From Clostridia bacterium (GTDB lineage: Bacteria; Bacillota; Clostridia; Oscillospirales; Acutalibacteraceae), in NCBI GenBank assembly GCA_017431035.1, contig JAFRLW010000012.1:1-64000 (forward strand): a stretch of DNA of 64,000 nucleotides, written 5' to 3'. Below are positions 42,240-51,231 of the stretch, one piece after another. Each line of letters starts with the position of its first letter. Within the stretch, counting starts at the first letter, position 1. The translations under genes and the position numbers were made by a program. The notes below the pieces were generated by a model. The model searched no databases. It saw only the letters and a list, made by a program, of their open reading frames with translations, and was not told where the DNA came from.

Positions 42240-43274
42240 ATGAGTCGTATATTTGATATTATTAACATACCGCTCGGCTACGTTATGCGTTTTTTGGCGC
42301 AGCTTTTCGGCGGAAACTTTGCTTTGTCGGTTTTTGTATTCACACTTCTTATAGACGTTATACTAATACCGCTCAGCATTAAAAGTCAAAAATCAACCGT
42401 TGCGCAACTTCGTATCAAGCCTAAACTTGACGAACTAAAGAAACGCTACGGCGATGATAAACAAAAATTTGCACAAGCCCAGCAGGAACTCTATCAAAAA
42501 GAGAACGTTTCAATGGCGGGCGGATGTCTGCCTATGCTTGTAAGGCTTTTACTCCTTTTTGCCATTTATTCACTTATTTTGTCACCGCTTACCTATATGT
42601 CGGGCGCAAGCAAGACTAAGGTCAACAATGTATCTTCTGCGATAAGCAGCGGACTTGAAACTCTCAAAGAAGAGGATGAGGACAGATATAACGAGATTAT
42701 AAAAGAATACAACTGGACCTCTACAAAGGGTACCGTTTCAAATCAACTCGGCCTTATCAAGTTTGTTCGTGACGATACAGGTATAGTTAAAGAGATTTTA
42801 GGCGAAAAGAAGTATGCCAAAATAGAAGATGATTATGAGTATCTTCGCAAAAAGGACAAAGAGTCCAATATAAATTATACCCTTTTCACCGATAAGATAA
42901 ATCTTATTGAAAAGCCCAACTTCAGTATGGATATTTTCCATAATTTTGAACTCAACTGGCTGCTTCCGATAGGCGCATTTTTGTCGCAAATGCTTATGAG
43001 CCTTATACAAAGCCGTATCACAAAAATAAACACACCCGAAGCCCCCTCTATGATGGGACTTACCCTCTTTATGCCGCTTATATCTCTATTTATCGGCTTC
43101 ACATTCCCGGGCGGTGTTTGTTTCTACTGGATATGCTCGTCGCTGATAGGCGGTGCGATACAGGTCTTTGTACAACTATTTTACGGACCGCAAAGATTAC
43201 TTGCTCGTGAGAGGGCTAAAGAAATCGAAAAAGAATATGATTTTGAGAAAAAACAACTTGAAAAGTATAATTAG
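42240..43274 (+). CDS. yidC: Membrane protein insertase YidC/Oxa1
   Basis: The 344-residue insertase has five expected membrane segments, the first pair around 25-50 and 95-120. The hydrophilic groove region KPKLDELKKRYGDDKQKFAQ (about 61-80) is typical. It lacks a lipobox, so it is the non-lipoprotein Gram-positive type. An unusually long external loop (about 125-240) separates helices 2 and 3. It is followed after 23 bp by khpB. Confidence 0.92.
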   Translation: MSRIFDIINIPLGYVMRFLAQLFGGNFALSVFVFTLLIDVILIPLSIKSQKSTVAQLRIKPKLDELKKRYGDDKQKFAQAQQELYQKENVSMAGGCLPMLVRLLLLFAIYSLILSPLTYMSGASKTKVNNVSSAISSGLETLKEEDEDRYNEIIKEYNWTSTKGTVSNQLGLIKFVRDDTGIVKEILGEKKYAKIEDDYEYLRKKDKESNINYTLFTDKINLIEKPNFSMDIFHNFELNWLLPIGAFLSQMLMSLIQSRITKINTPEAPSMMGLTLFMPLISLFIGFTFPGGVCFYWICSSLIGGAIQVFVQLFYGPQRLLARERAKEIEKEYDFEKKQLEKYN

Positions 43275-43297
43275 TTGCTTTTAGGGAGGAATAACCT

Positions 43298-44254
43298 TTG
43301 ATTATAGAGGAAATCGGACGAGGTTCTACTCTTGACGAGGCTAAGGAAGACGCTATCCTTAAACTCGGTATAAGTGAAGATGAGGACTTTGAGTTTGATA
43401 TAATTTCAATGCCCAAGAAAAAGATTATGGGTATTTTCGGCGGCTCGGACGCCGAGGTTAAGGTTTGGATAACACGTCCTGATAAACCGGGCGAAAAAAA
43501 GAGCAAACCGAAAAAAGAAAACAAAAAAGAAAAAAAAAAAGAAAAGAACCAAACAAAGCCGGAAACAAAAAAAGAAACCAAAAAAGAAACCAAAAAGGAA
43601 ATAAAAAACGAGGAGATAAATGCGGTTGACGCCGAAACTTTAACTCCCGATAACCGTTCATATAAAGCGGTTAATTACCTTAAAACCGTTTTACCGCTTC
43701 TCGGTTGTGAAAACCTTAAAATCAAGGTTGCCGAGAAAGAAGACAGTGCGGTAGTTTTCCTTGAGGGTGACGGACTCGGTATTGTTATAGGCCGTCGTGG
43801 TGAAACGCTTGACGCTTTTCAGCACCTCGCTTCCCTTGCGGCAAGAACAAAAGCCGGTTATTACAAAATCACCCTTAATATCGGGGATTACCGTGAGCGC
43901 AGGGAAGATGCTCTCGTTTCCCTTGCAAAGCGAATAGCCGCCGGAGTGCTTAAAACCGGCAGAGGTAAAGCGCTTGAGCCTATGAACCCTTATGAGAGAA
44001 GAATAATCCACACCACAATTCAGGAAATAGAGGGTGTAACCAGCGCCTCGCTCGGTGAGGGAGAAAACCGCAGGGTTGTAGTTGTTCTTGAGGGTGAGGA
44101 TGTAAAAAGCGTTCGTTTCGGACGTAGAAATGACAGAGATCACAGAGGCAGAAACGATAGAAGACAAAGAAGACCTGCCGCACCAAAGATCACCACACCT
44201 ACAAGAGAGCCGAAATCGGATAGCGACGTTCCGCTATACGGAAAGATAAAATAA
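43298..44254 (+). CDS. khpB: RNA-binding protein KhpB (Jag/EloR)
   Basis: The 318-residue protein has a Jag-N domain (1-50, IEEIGRGSTLDEAKEDAILK), a long Lys/Glu-rich linker (about 65-110) with repeated KKETKKE, a KH domain (GDGLGIVIGRRGETLDAFQH at about 152-171) and an R3H domain (MNPYERRIIHTTIQEIEG). It ends in a basic Arg-rich tail. Jag/EloR regulates cell elongation and division in Gram-positives. The start is TTG, with GGAGG eight bases upstream. The mnmE-mnmG-rsmG and parAB genes that often follow it are not here. Confidence 0.92.
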   Translation: MIIEEIGRGSTLDEAKEDAILKLGISEDEDFEFDIISMPKKKIMGIFGGSDAEVKVWITRPDKPGEKKSKPKKENKKEKKKEKNQTKPETKKETKKETKKEIKNEEINAVDAETLTPDNRSYKAVNYLKTVLPLLGCENLKIKVAEKEDSAVVFLEGDGLGIVIGRRGETLDAFQHLASLAARTKAGYYKITLNIGDYRERREDALVSLAKRIAAGVLKTGRGKALEPMNPYERRIIHTTIQEIEGVTSASLGEGENRRVVVVLEGEDVKSVRFGRRNDRDHRGRNDRRQRRPAAPKITTPTREPKSDSDVPLYGKIK

Positions 44255-44283
44255 AAAAAGCACCCTGCGGGGTGCTTTTTTGT
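44252..44283 (+). terminator. Terminator after khpB
   Basis: AAAAAAAGCACCCTGC and GGGGTGCTTTTTTG form a strong stem with a T-run. Confidence 0.88.
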
Positions 44284-44286
44284 TAG

Positions 44287-44345
44287 ATGTCAGATTAGAG
44301 ATATCAGATATCAGACGGCAGGTGTCAGGCGGAGAATGACGGGAT
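44287..44345. repeat. Degenerate short tandem repeat tract
   Basis: Irregular copies of GAT(G/A)TCAGA run into AGACGGCAGGTGTCAGGCGG. A related tract lies at 56680-56762. It is non-coding. Confidence 0.55.
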
Positions 44346-44351
44346 ATAAAC

Positions 44352-44581
44352 CGGGCTGTCGAGGACGCCAGCCCCTACGGTAAGGAAAAAGAAAACAATC
44401 CTCCCGTCACGGTTACACCGTGCCACCCTCCTTTAGGGCAAGGAGGGTTACAAGGAAAAACGGGCTGTCGGAAACCGCCAGCCCCTACAAATAGGAATAA
44501 CGGGCTGTCGAGGATGCCAGCCCCTACAAAAATGGAATTACAAAAAGGGAAAACGGGCTGTCGGAAACCGCCAGCCCCTAC
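44352..44581. repeat. Dispersed palindromic repeat cluster (four unit B copies)
   Basis: Unit B (CGGGCTGTCGGAAACCGCCA, then GCCCCTAC, or the GAGGACGCC variant) occurs at 44352-44378, 44461-44488, 44501-44527 and 44554-44581, all in the same direction. A stretch at 44396-44455 carries other small palindromes (CCCTCCTTTAGGGCAAGGAG). No gene is present between 44284 and 44635. Confidence 0.8.
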
Positions 44582-44589
44582 AAAAATGG

Positions 44590-44619
44590 AAAACGGGCGG
44601 AAAACCGCCCGTTTTATAT
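44590..44619 (-). terminator. Terminator of proS-dapA-ddh-lysA operon
   Basis: On the minus strand AAAACGGGCGG and CCGCCCGTTTT pair around TTTT. It lies just downstream of lysA. Confidence 0.75.
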
Positions 44620-44635
44620 TATTTATTTAACAATA

Positions 44636-45952
44636 TTATTCGTCAAGCGCTATGAGGTCGTCGAGGGTTTCTCCTTTAACGGCGACATAAGGTTTTTTAT
44701 CCTTTATCATAACTACCGGCGGGCGAGGTATACGGTTGTAGTTAGACGCCATAGAGTAGTTATAAGCGCCGGTGGTGCAAACGGCGATAATATCGCCACG
44801 CTTTATACCTGAGGGGAGGAGAACTCCCGGTTGAATTATATCTCCGCTCTCGCAACAGCGACCGACAACGGTTGAACGCATATCGCCTCTTTCGTTCATA
44901 CGGTTAGCAGGGAGAACGGTATAGGGCGCCTCATACATAGCATAGCGAACGTTATCCGCCATACCGCCGTCAACCGACACGTAGTTTATAAAACCGGGTA
45001 TCTTTTTGACCATACCGACGGTATAAAGGGTGAGACCGGCGTCGGCGACGATACTTCTGCCCGGCTCAAAGGAAACCGACGGCATAGGATAATTGTTTTC
45101 TTTTGATAATTTTTTTAGATAATTAGCCACCGCCTCGATATTTTCGGCAATATCGATAACAGGGTCGTTTTCAAGGTATCTTACGCCATATCCTCCGCCG
45201 AGGTCGAGCATACGTGCTATGTAGCCGTACTTCTCACGGATATAGGTCATATAAGAAAACATAATTTTTGCCGAACGGATATAAACGTCCGAATCAAAAA
45301 GCTGCGACCCTACGTGACAATGAAAACCGATAAGTTCTACGTTTTTAGACACAAGCGCCTTTTCGGTTATTTTCTCGGCGGCGCCTGTTTCAATGGCGAA
45401 ACCGAACTTTGAGTCAACCTTGCCGGTGTCAACCGCTTCAAAAGTGTGGGTATCAATACCGGGGGTGAGGCGTAAAAGTATTTTTTGTTTTATGCCCTTT
45501 TTACCTGCCGCTTTATTAAGGGAAAGTAGTTCCTCTTTGTTATCGACAACAAAGTAGCCGACGCCCATACGGAGTGCATATTTTATATCATTATCGGTCT
45601 TGTTGTTTGAGTGAAAAAAGGCTTTTTCAAGCGGAAAACCTGCCTTGTGGGCGGTATAAATCTCGCCGCAGGAAACAACGTCGCAATACATACCCTCCTC
45701 TTTCATAATAGTGTACATACGCTTAAAAGAGGCGGCTTTTGAGGCATAAATTGCCCTGCCCTCACTACCTAAGTTTTTGCTTATGGCGTTTTTGTAGATA
45801 CGGCATTTTTCCCTGATTTTATCCTCATCCATAAGGTAAACGGGGGTGCCGTATTCTTTGGCGAGAAGGGTTGTATCAAGTCCTGCAAACAGAAGGTGAC
45901 CCTCATCATTTACAGAGAGGTTATCGCAAATTAGTTTGTTTTCGTATGGCAT
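44636..45952 (-). CDS. lysA: Diaminopimelate decarboxylase
   Basis: The 438-residue PLP enzyme makes L-lysine from meso-diaminopimelate. The PLP lysine lies in IYASKAASFK (about 48-57). GFHCHVGSQL, LDLGGGYGVRY and SFEPGRSIVADAG are the phosphate- and substrate-binding blocks. The active-site cysteine region is RCCESGDII. It is the last gene of proS-dapA-ddh-lysA. Confidence 0.95.
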   Translation of the reverse strand: MPYENKLICDNLSVNDEGHLLFAGLDTTLLAKEYGTPVYLMDEDKIREKCRIYKNAISKNLGSEGRAIYASKAASFKRMYTIMKEEGMYCDVVSCGEIYTAHKAGFPLEKAFFHSNNKTDNDIKYALRMGVGYFVVDNKEELLSLNKAAGKKGIKQKILLRLTPGIDTHTFEAVDTGKVDSKFGFAIETGAAEKITEKALVSKNVELIGFHCHVGSQLFDSDVYIRSAKIMFSYMTYIREKYGYIARMLDLGGGYGVRYLENDPVIDIAENIEAVANYLKKLSKENNYPMPSVSFEPGRSIVADAGLTLYTVGMVKKIPGFINYVSVDGGMADNVRYAMYEAPYTVLPANRMNERGDMRSTVVGRCCESGDIIQPGVLLPSGIKRGDIIAVCTTGAYNYSMASNYNRIPRPPVVMIKDKKPYVAVKGETLDDLIALDE

Positions 45953-45964
45953 ATATTTTTTTCC

Positions 45965-46939
45965 TTATAACATTGTGTGACGAAGTTCGTCGGCGGTGAG
46001 GGGCGACAGTTCCGCAGGCGCTATATCAAAAGCGGTTTTGCAACCTGCCTCACCTTTATTGTTAAGCTTTACCGCCGCTCTTGCAAAAGCAACAAGCACG
46101 CTTCCCGTGAACTCGGGGTTTGAGTCGAGTTTGAGGCTGTATTCTATAGTATGGCGGTTATCGCCGTTTCCGGTAGAGCCGGTCCTGATAACAAAACCGC
46201 CGTGGGGAAGTGAAGCGTGATTTTTCTTCATCTCTTCCTCGCTTATAAAGGTAACAGAGGTATCATAATCGGCAAAATAGTTGGGCATTTCCTTGATTTC
46301 TTTTGCGATTTTATCTTTATCGGCGCCCTCTTTAGCCACAACGTAGCATTCTCTTTTGTGCATTTGTCTTGCGGTGAAATCGGTGGTGTCTCCGTTTCTG
46401 ACTTTGTTTAGCGTTTCCTCTATCGGAACGGTGTACTGTCTTGCGTCCAAAACGCCGTCAATACGGCGGATAGCGTCGGAATGTCCCTGGCTTACGCCCC
46501 TGCCCCAAAAGGTGTTGCTTTTACCGTTTGGCATAATGCAGTAGGAATATATTCTTGCAATAGAGAACATACCGGGGTCCCAGCCGACCGAGATAACGGC
46601 AACTTTTTTGCCCTCTTTGGCGGCGGCGTCAACCTTTTCAAAGTGTTCGCCTATTCTTGCGTGGGTGTCAAAACTGTCAACAACGTTGAAGTTTTTGGCG
46701 AGAGCCGGCGTCATAGTCGGCAAATCGGTGGCACTGCCTCCGCAAATGATGAGAACGTCAACTTTATCCTTGAAGTTCAGTATATCATCAGCACTGAAAA
46801 CCTTTGTGCCGAGAACGCTTTTAACCGTTTCGGGCGCACGGCGGGTAAATATTCCGACAAGTTCCATATCGTCGGCGCAGTTTACTGCCGCCTCAACGCC
46901 ACGGCCCAAATTGCCGTATCCGTAAATTGCTACTTTCAT
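45965..46939 (-). CDS. ddh: meso-Diaminopimelate D-dehydrogenase
   Basis: The 324-residue NADPH enzyme makes meso-DAP in one step from tetrahydrodipicolinate. The Rossmann start IYGYGNLGRGVEAAV, GGSATDLP, SVGWDPGMFSIARI, WGRGVSQGHSDAIRRIDGV and HGGFVIRTG are family hallmarks. Its presence means the succinylase/acetylase branch may be bypassed. It lies between dapA and lysA; dapB is not in the window. Confidence 0.95.
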   Translation of the reverse strand: MKVAIYGYGNLGRGVEAAVNCADDMELVGIFTRRAPETVKSVLGTKVFSADDILNFKDKVDVLIICGGSATDLPTMTPALAKNFNVVDSFDTHARIGEHFEKVDAAAKEGKKVAVISVGWDPGMFSIARIYSYCIMPNGKSNTFWGRGVSQGHSDAIRRIDGVLDARQYTVPIEETLNKVRNGDTTDFTARQMHKRECYVVAKEGADKDKIAKEIKEMPNYFADYDTSVTFISEEEMKKNHASLPHGGFVIRTGSTGNGDNRHTIEYSLKLDSNPEFTGSVLVAFARAAVKLNNKGEAGCKTAFDIAPAELSPLTADELRHTML

Positions 46940-46979
46940 AAATCTGTCATCCTTTCATATATATTTGGTTTTTATTTAC

Positions 46980-47864
46980 TTATATAATTCCCTTTTCCCT
47001 CATAAGTTTAAGGAGGGTTTCTTCGTGCGCCTTTTCCATTTTTGTAAGCGGCAAGCGAAGACTGTTTTCGCCATAACCCATATGCGCCATAGCGCACTTA
47101 ACAGGGATAGGATTGACCTCGCAAAACAGGGAGTTTATTATCGGCAGGTAATCGAGTTGCGCTTTAAGGCTCTCTTTTATATTGCCGCTAAAGAAATCGC
47201 TGCACATTTTTGCCGTTTCATAGGGGAAAAGGTTTGAAAGTACGGAAATAACACCCTTTCCGCCGAGCGATAAAATAGGCACGATTTGGTCATCGTTACC
47301 CGAATAAATATCAATTTTATCTCCTGCCGCAGCGGCTATTTCAGCCACCTGAGAGATATCGCCCGAAGCCTCTTTTATACCGGTTATGTTTTCGTGCAAA
47401 ATGAGTTTTGCAACCGTTTCTGGCGCTATGTTACAACCTGTTCTTGACGGAACGTTGTATAAAATGCAAGGCACGTCAACCTTATCGGCAACCGCAAGGA
47501 AAGAGTCAATAAGACCCTGTTGAGTGGCTTTGTTGTAATAAGGGGTGACAAGAAGCAGTCCGTCGGCGCCGGATTTTTCGGCGTGTTTTGAAAGACTTAT
47601 GGCATAGGCGGTATCGTTGGATCCCGTACCGGCTATAACCGGAACACGACCGTTTACCTTTTCTATACAAAAGTCGATAACCGCTTTGTGTTCGCTGTCA
47701 GTAAGAGTTGAGCCTTCACCCGTAGTTCCGGCAACAACAATAGCGTTAATTCCGCTATTTATCTGCCACTCGATAAGTCGCTCAAAAGCGGCATAGTCTA
47801 TTTGTTCATCCTTAAAGGGCGTGATAATCGCCGTAGCGGCGCCCGTAAAAACTGTCTTTTTCAT
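46980..47864 (-). CDS. dapA: 4-hydroxy-tetrahydrodipicolinate synthase
   Basis: The 294-residue aldolase condenses pyruvate and aspartate semialdehyde. VVAGTTGEGSTLTDSEH (about 42-58), the tyrosine in PYYNKATQQG, ILYNVPSRTGCN and the Schiff-base lysine in GIKEASGDIS (about 162) are all present. It starts 15 bp after proS and is followed by ddh. Confidence 0.95.
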   Translation of the reverse strand: MKKTVFTGAATAIITPFKDEQIDYAAFERLIEWQINSGINAIVVAGTTGEGSTLTDSEHKAVIDFCIEKVNGRVPVIAGTGSNDTAYAISLSKHAEKSGADGLLLVTPYYNKATQQGLIDSFLAVADKVDVPCILYNVPSRTGCNIAPETVAKLILHENITGIKEASGDISQVAEIAAAAGDKIDIYSGNDDQIVPILSLGGKGVISVLSNLFPYETAKMCSDFFSGNIKESLKAQLDYLPIINSLFCEVNPIPVKCAMAHMGYGENSLRLPLTKMEKAHEETLLKLMREKGII

Positions 47865-47879
47865 TTATATCATCCTTTA

Positions 47880-49319
47880 TTAGTACGCTTTGCCCCAGTA
47901 GAGCATGTGTTTTGCCTCTTTGCCGCAGCAAACGCATTTATCCGAGAGGTGTTCTTCATTTTCAAGCGGAATACAACGTGAAGTCACGCCGAGTTCCTCT
48001 TTGAGTTTATCTTCACACTCTCTGTCACCGCACCACATAGCCCTGATAAATCCGGGCTTGTTGTCGGCGATATCTTTCATTTCTTCAAAGGTCTTTGCGT
48101 CATAGGTCATAGCGTTTCTTCTGGCAAGTGCCTTTTCGTACATACCGTCACGAACGGCGGTAAGAAGTTTCGGTATTTCATTGGCGAGGTCATCCATTTT
48201 GACAAGGGTTTTTTCTCCGTTATCACGGCGAACAACCACAACCTGTCCGTTTTCTATATCACGAGGACCTATCTCAACACGAAGCGGAACGCCTTTCATT
48301 TCATATTCGGCAAACTTCCAGCCGGGTGTCTGGTCGGAAGTATCGCATTTTACACGGGCAACTTTTCCTATAACCTTTGTTATTTCGTTTGCCTTTTCTA
48401 TAACGCCCTCTTTATGAGAGGCGATAGGAACAACAACAACCTGAACAGGCGCAACCGCAGGGGGCAGGCAAAGTCCGTTGTTGTCGCCGTGGGTCATAAT
48501 TATAGCGCCGATAAGGCGGGTGGTGGAGCCCCAAGAGGTCTGATACGGATAGCGGAGTTTATTCTCTTTATCGGTATACTGGACGCCGAAAGCACGGGAA
48601 AAACCGTCGCCGAAATAGTGGGAAGTACCGCTTTGCAGAGCCTTTCCGTCGTGCATAAGCGCCTCTATCGTATAGGTGGCTTCAGCACCGGCAAAACGCT
48701 CTTTCTCGGTTTTAATACCTTTTATAACCGGCATTGCGAGATACTCTTTTGCAAAATGAGCATAGACATTTAGTTGCTGCTCGGTTTCTTTTCTCGCCTC
48801 TTCTTCGGTTTCGTGTATGGTGTGACCCTCTTGCCACAAGAACTCTCTTGAACGCAGGAAAGGACGGGTCGTCTTTTCCCAGCGCACAACCGAACACCAC
48901 TGATTATACAGTTTCGGCAAATCACGATAAGAGTGAACAATATTTTTGAAATGGTCGCAGAAAAGGGTCTCGGAAGTCGGGCGAACACAAAGCCTTTCCT
49001 CTAATTTTTCTTCACCGCCCATTGTCACCCAGGCAACCTCAGGCGCAAAACCTTCTACATGGTCCTTTTCCTTTTGCAAAAGGCTCTCCGGAATAAAGAG
49101 GGGCATATAAACGTTTTCGTGTCCTTTCTCTTTGAAGAGAGAGTCCATAATCTTTTGTATATTTTCCCAAACGGCATAGCCGTACGGGCGAATTATCATA
49201 CATCCCTTTACCGAAGAATAGTCAATGAGTTCCGCTTTTATGCATACGTCGGTATACCATTTCGCAAAATCTTCTTCCATAGAGGTAATCTCTTTTATAA
49301 CCTTGTCGTTTTTTGCCAT
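47880..49319 (-). CDS. proS: Proline--tRNA ligase (archaeal/eukaryotic-like type)
   Basis: The 479-residue class II synthetase has the eukaryote/archaeon-like form without the bacterial editing insert. Motif 2 is [20 protein letters not shown] (about 142-161), followed by QEGHTIH. The C-terminal zinc-like tail contains [10 protein letters not shown] and CVCCGKEA. It is the first gene of an operon with dapA, ddh and lysA. A promoter lies at 49370-49398. Confidence 0.95.
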   Translation of the reverse strand: MAKNDKVIKEITSMEEDFAKWYTDVCIKAELIDYSSVKGCMIIRPYGYAVWENIQKIMDSLFKEKGHENVYMPLFIPESLLQKEKDHVEGFAPEVAWVTMGGEEKLEERLCVRPTSETLFCDHFKNIVHSYRDLPKLYNQWCSVVRWEKTTRPFLRSREFLWQEGHTIHETEEEARKETEQQLNVYAHFAKEYLAMPVIKGIKTEKERFAGAEATYTIEALMHDGKALQSGTSHYFGDGFSRAFGVQYTDKENKLRYPYQTSWGSTTRLIGAIIMTHGDNNGLCLPPAVAPVQVVVVPIASHKEGVIEKANEITKVIGKVARVKCDTSDQTPGWKFAEYEMKGVPLRVEIGPRDIENGQVVVVRRDNGEKTLVKMDDLANEIPKLLTAVRDGMYEKALARRNAMTYDAKTFEEMKDIADNKPGFIRAMWCGDRECEDKLKEELGVTSRCIPLENEEHLSDKCVCCGKEAKHMLYWGKAY

Positions 49320-49369
49320 TTTTGTTTTCTCCTTTGCGGTTATGATAAATAATAATAACCTAAGTCTAT

Positions 49370-49398
49370 ATTATATAGCACCATATCGCTTTTTTCAA
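49370..49398 (-). promoter_or_regulatory. Promoter of proS operon
   Basis: On the minus strand TTGAAA (49398-49393) and TATAAT (49375-49370) are 17 bp apart, about 50 nt before the proS ATG. I see no T-box or lysine riboswitch in the leader. Confidence 0.75.
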
Positions 49399-49400
49399 GA

Positions 49401-49429
49401 AAAAATCCCGATTTTATCGGGATTTTTTG
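49401..49429 (-). terminator. Terminator of XRE regulator gene
   Basis: AAAAATCCCGAT and ATCGGGATTTTTT pair across TTT. It stops transcripts before the proS promoter. Confidence 0.85.
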
Positions 49430-49433
49430 TGTT

Positions 49434-50054
49434 TTATTTTACTTTTTTGCCCTTGACCTTTATCCTTGACCAAAAGAATACTATTATTTGACCGGGAATA
49501 CCGAGCAGCAGCAACTCCCACGCTTTAGCGGAAACGGGCATAAGGGTGATAAAAAGGGATATAAGAACGGTCCAGATAAGAATTGAAACAATAAGGAAGT
49601 TTCTTCGTCTGTTAAACCAAATGCTGTTAAAAACAAGCCAAACTATAGAGGAAATCGGAACGGCATATATAAACGCCAGCCACAAATGTATTTTTCCGTT
49701 TGTCGCCATAGAGGCGGTGACGTAAACGGTAAGCGCCACAAGCCACACAACCGCCACGGAAATAAGGGTGATTTCGGTGCGGTTTCTTGTTTTGACACGA
49801 ATGGTCTCGGCGCTCTCTCTTTCCCTCGCTTTATGTTCCGACTCAATAAGATAGTCAACGTCCACGCCAAATGTATCGGCTATGTATTTAAGCACACCGA
49901 CGTCAGGCACAGACTCGCCCCTCTCCCATTTGGAAATGGCTTTGTCCGAGTATTTAAGTCTCTCCGCAAGTTCAAGCTGGGTCATACCGCTTTGTCTGCG
50001 TAAAGACGATAAGTTGTTTGCAAAGTTTTGCCTTATAGACTCTAAACTTTCCAA
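49434..50054 (-). CDS. XRE family regulator with membrane domain
   Basis: The protein of about 206 residues has an N-terminal HTH (FANNLSSLRRQSGMTQLELA, then ERLKYSDKAISKWERGES) and four hydrophobic helices in the C-terminal half. I choose TTG 50054 with AGAGGTG upstream. An ATG at 50084 lies only two bases beyond the -10 box and cannot be in the transcript. Membrane-anchored XRE regulators of this kind sense envelope stress in other Firmicutes; the target here is unknown. A palindrome upstream is a probable operator. Confidence 0.75.
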   Translation of the reverse strand: MESLESIRQNFANNLSSLRRQSGMTQLELAERLKYSDKAISKWERGESVPDVGVLKYIADTFGVDVDYLIESEHKARERESAETIRVKTRNRTEITLISVAVVWLVALTVYVTASMATNGKIHLWLAFIYAVPISSIVWLVFNSIWFNRRRNFLIVSILIWTVLISLFITLMPVSAKAWELLLLGIPGQIIVFFWSRIKVKGKKVK

Positions 50055-50086
50055 AAAATACACCTCTAATCTTGTTTGTTGCATTT

Positions 50087-50115
50087 ATTATACCATACAT
50101 TTTATGCGGTTTCAA
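50087..50115 (-). promoter_or_regulatory. Promoter of XRE regulator
   Basis: On the minus strand TTGAAA (50115-50110) and TATAAT (50092-50087) are separated by 17 bp. This makes ATG 50084 too close to be translated. Confidence 0.75.
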
Positions 50116-50121
50116 GCACTA

Positions 50122-50140
50122 ATTCTACTGTCGGTAGAAT
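50122..50140. promoter_or_regulatory. Putative operator palindrome
   Basis: ATTCTAC and GTAGAAT flank TGTCG. It sits just upstream of the -35 of the XRE gene and may be its autoregulatory site. Confidence 0.5.
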
Positions 50141-50200
50141 AGCATAAAATTAACTCTACCGCCAAAAACCTAACTGTATACCCTGTAAATCAACTGTTTA

Positions 50201-50229
50201 TTGATTTATATGAGCCTCGTATATAAAAT
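50201..50229 (+). promoter_or_regulatory. Promoter of degV-family gene
   Basis: TTGATT (50201-50206) and TAAAAT (50224-50229) are 17 bp apart. The ATG is at 50275. Confidence 0.5.
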
Positions 50230-50274
50230 ATTAAACGTAGCAAAAAACACATAGAAATGAAAGGCGGAAAAACA

Positions 50275-51156
50275 ATGAGCGAAAATTATATTCTTTCTTG
50301 TGAGTCGACCGTTGATTTGCCGTTTGATTACGTCACAGGCAGAAACATACCCGTTTTGTTTTATACCTATACGGTAGACGGTAACGAATATGAGGACCAT
50401 ATGGTCAGGACCAAAGAAAAATACGATCAGTTTTATAAGTTTATTGAGGACGGATTTTTCCCGAGAACTTCTCAAATAAATGAATATAGATATGTAGAAT
50501 ATTTAGAGCCGCTAATTCAAAAAGGCGACGTTATACACGTTGTACTCGGTACGGGTATGACCAAATCATATATAAGCGCCCTTTCTGCCGCAGAGCAGTT
50601 AAAGGAAAAATATCCCGATAGAAAAATTGCCGTTATCGACTCAACCTGTTCCTGCACGGGATACGGTTTGCTTGTTGATATTGCCGCAGATATGAGGGAT
50701 GCAGGCGCAGGCTTTGATGAGGTTGTATCGTGGCTTGAAAACAACAAACATAAAATCGGTCACCAGTTCTTCTCCACCGATATGAAATATTTCCGCAGAA
50801 GCGGTCGTGTTTCGGGCGTTGCCGCAACGGTTGCGTCGGTGCTTGGCATTTGCCCGCTTATGCGCCTTGACTATAACGGCAAAATTGTTGCCTATCAAAA
50901 GGTGAGAGGAGTAAAAAACACAATAAAAAAGACCGTAGATGAAGTTGTTGCTCATATTGAAAAAGAGCCAAACCATAAGATGTACATCTCAAACTCAAAT
51001 TGTAACGAACTTGCAAAAGAGGTAAGAAAGGAAGTAGAAAAGGCGCTTCCGCAGTATAAAAATAAGATTACCGAGTGCCAAATCGGCTCGATTATCGCCT
51101 CCCACTGCGGACCGGGTACGGTTGCCGTATTCTTTGTAGGCGACGACCGACCGTAA
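50275..51156 (+). CDS. DegV family fatty acid-binding protein
   Basis: The 293-residue protein binds fatty acids (FakB-like) in its family. The N-terminal ILSCESTVDLPF, the conserved TSQINEYRY segment and the C-terminal GSIIASHCGPGTVAVFFVG are typical. I use ATG 50275, after AAAGGCGG. Such proteins partner a FakA kinase to activate exogenous fatty acids; no fakA is nearby. Confidence 0.85.
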   Translation: MSENYILSCESTVDLPFDYVTGRNIPVLFYTYTVDGNEYEDHMVRTKEKYDQFYKFIEDGFFPRTSQINEYRYVEYLEPLIQKGDVIHVVLGTGMTKSYISALSAAEQLKEKYPDRKIAVIDSTCSCTGYGLLVDIAADMRDAGAGFDEVVSWLENNKHKIGHQFFSTDMKYFRRSGRVSGVAATVASVLGICPLMRLDYNGKIVAYQKVRGVKNTIKKTVDEVVAHIEKEPNHKMYISNSNCNELAKEVRKEVEKALPQYKNKITECQIGSIIASHCGPGTVAVFFVGDDRP

Positions 51157-51183
51157 TAAAAATAAATCCTTGTCTTCATACAT

Positions 51184-51231
51184 TTATAAGCAATACCGCC
51201 GGGGTTTAGACCTCGGCGGTATTGCTTATAA
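51184..51231. terminator. Long convergent terminator hairpin overlapping spoVT stop
   Basis: TATAAGCAATACCGCCG and its exact complement CGGCGGTATTGCTTATA (17 bp each) flank a loop. The spoVT stop codon is within the right arm. It lies between degV and spoVT, which converge. Confidence 0.75.

Noticed and set aside
43540..43615. Repeat tract in khpB as a sequencing or microsatellite error
   Set aside because: It encodes a Lys/Glu-rich linker in frame, common in KhpB/Jag proteins; the reading frame continues into intact KH and R3H domains.
49320..49369. T-box or lysine riboswitch in the proS-dapA leader
   Set aside because: The leader is only about 50 nt and lacks the T-box sequence and lysine-aptamer motifs.
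50522..51156. Minus-strand frames across degV as genes
   Set aside because: They are antisense shadows without start signals.
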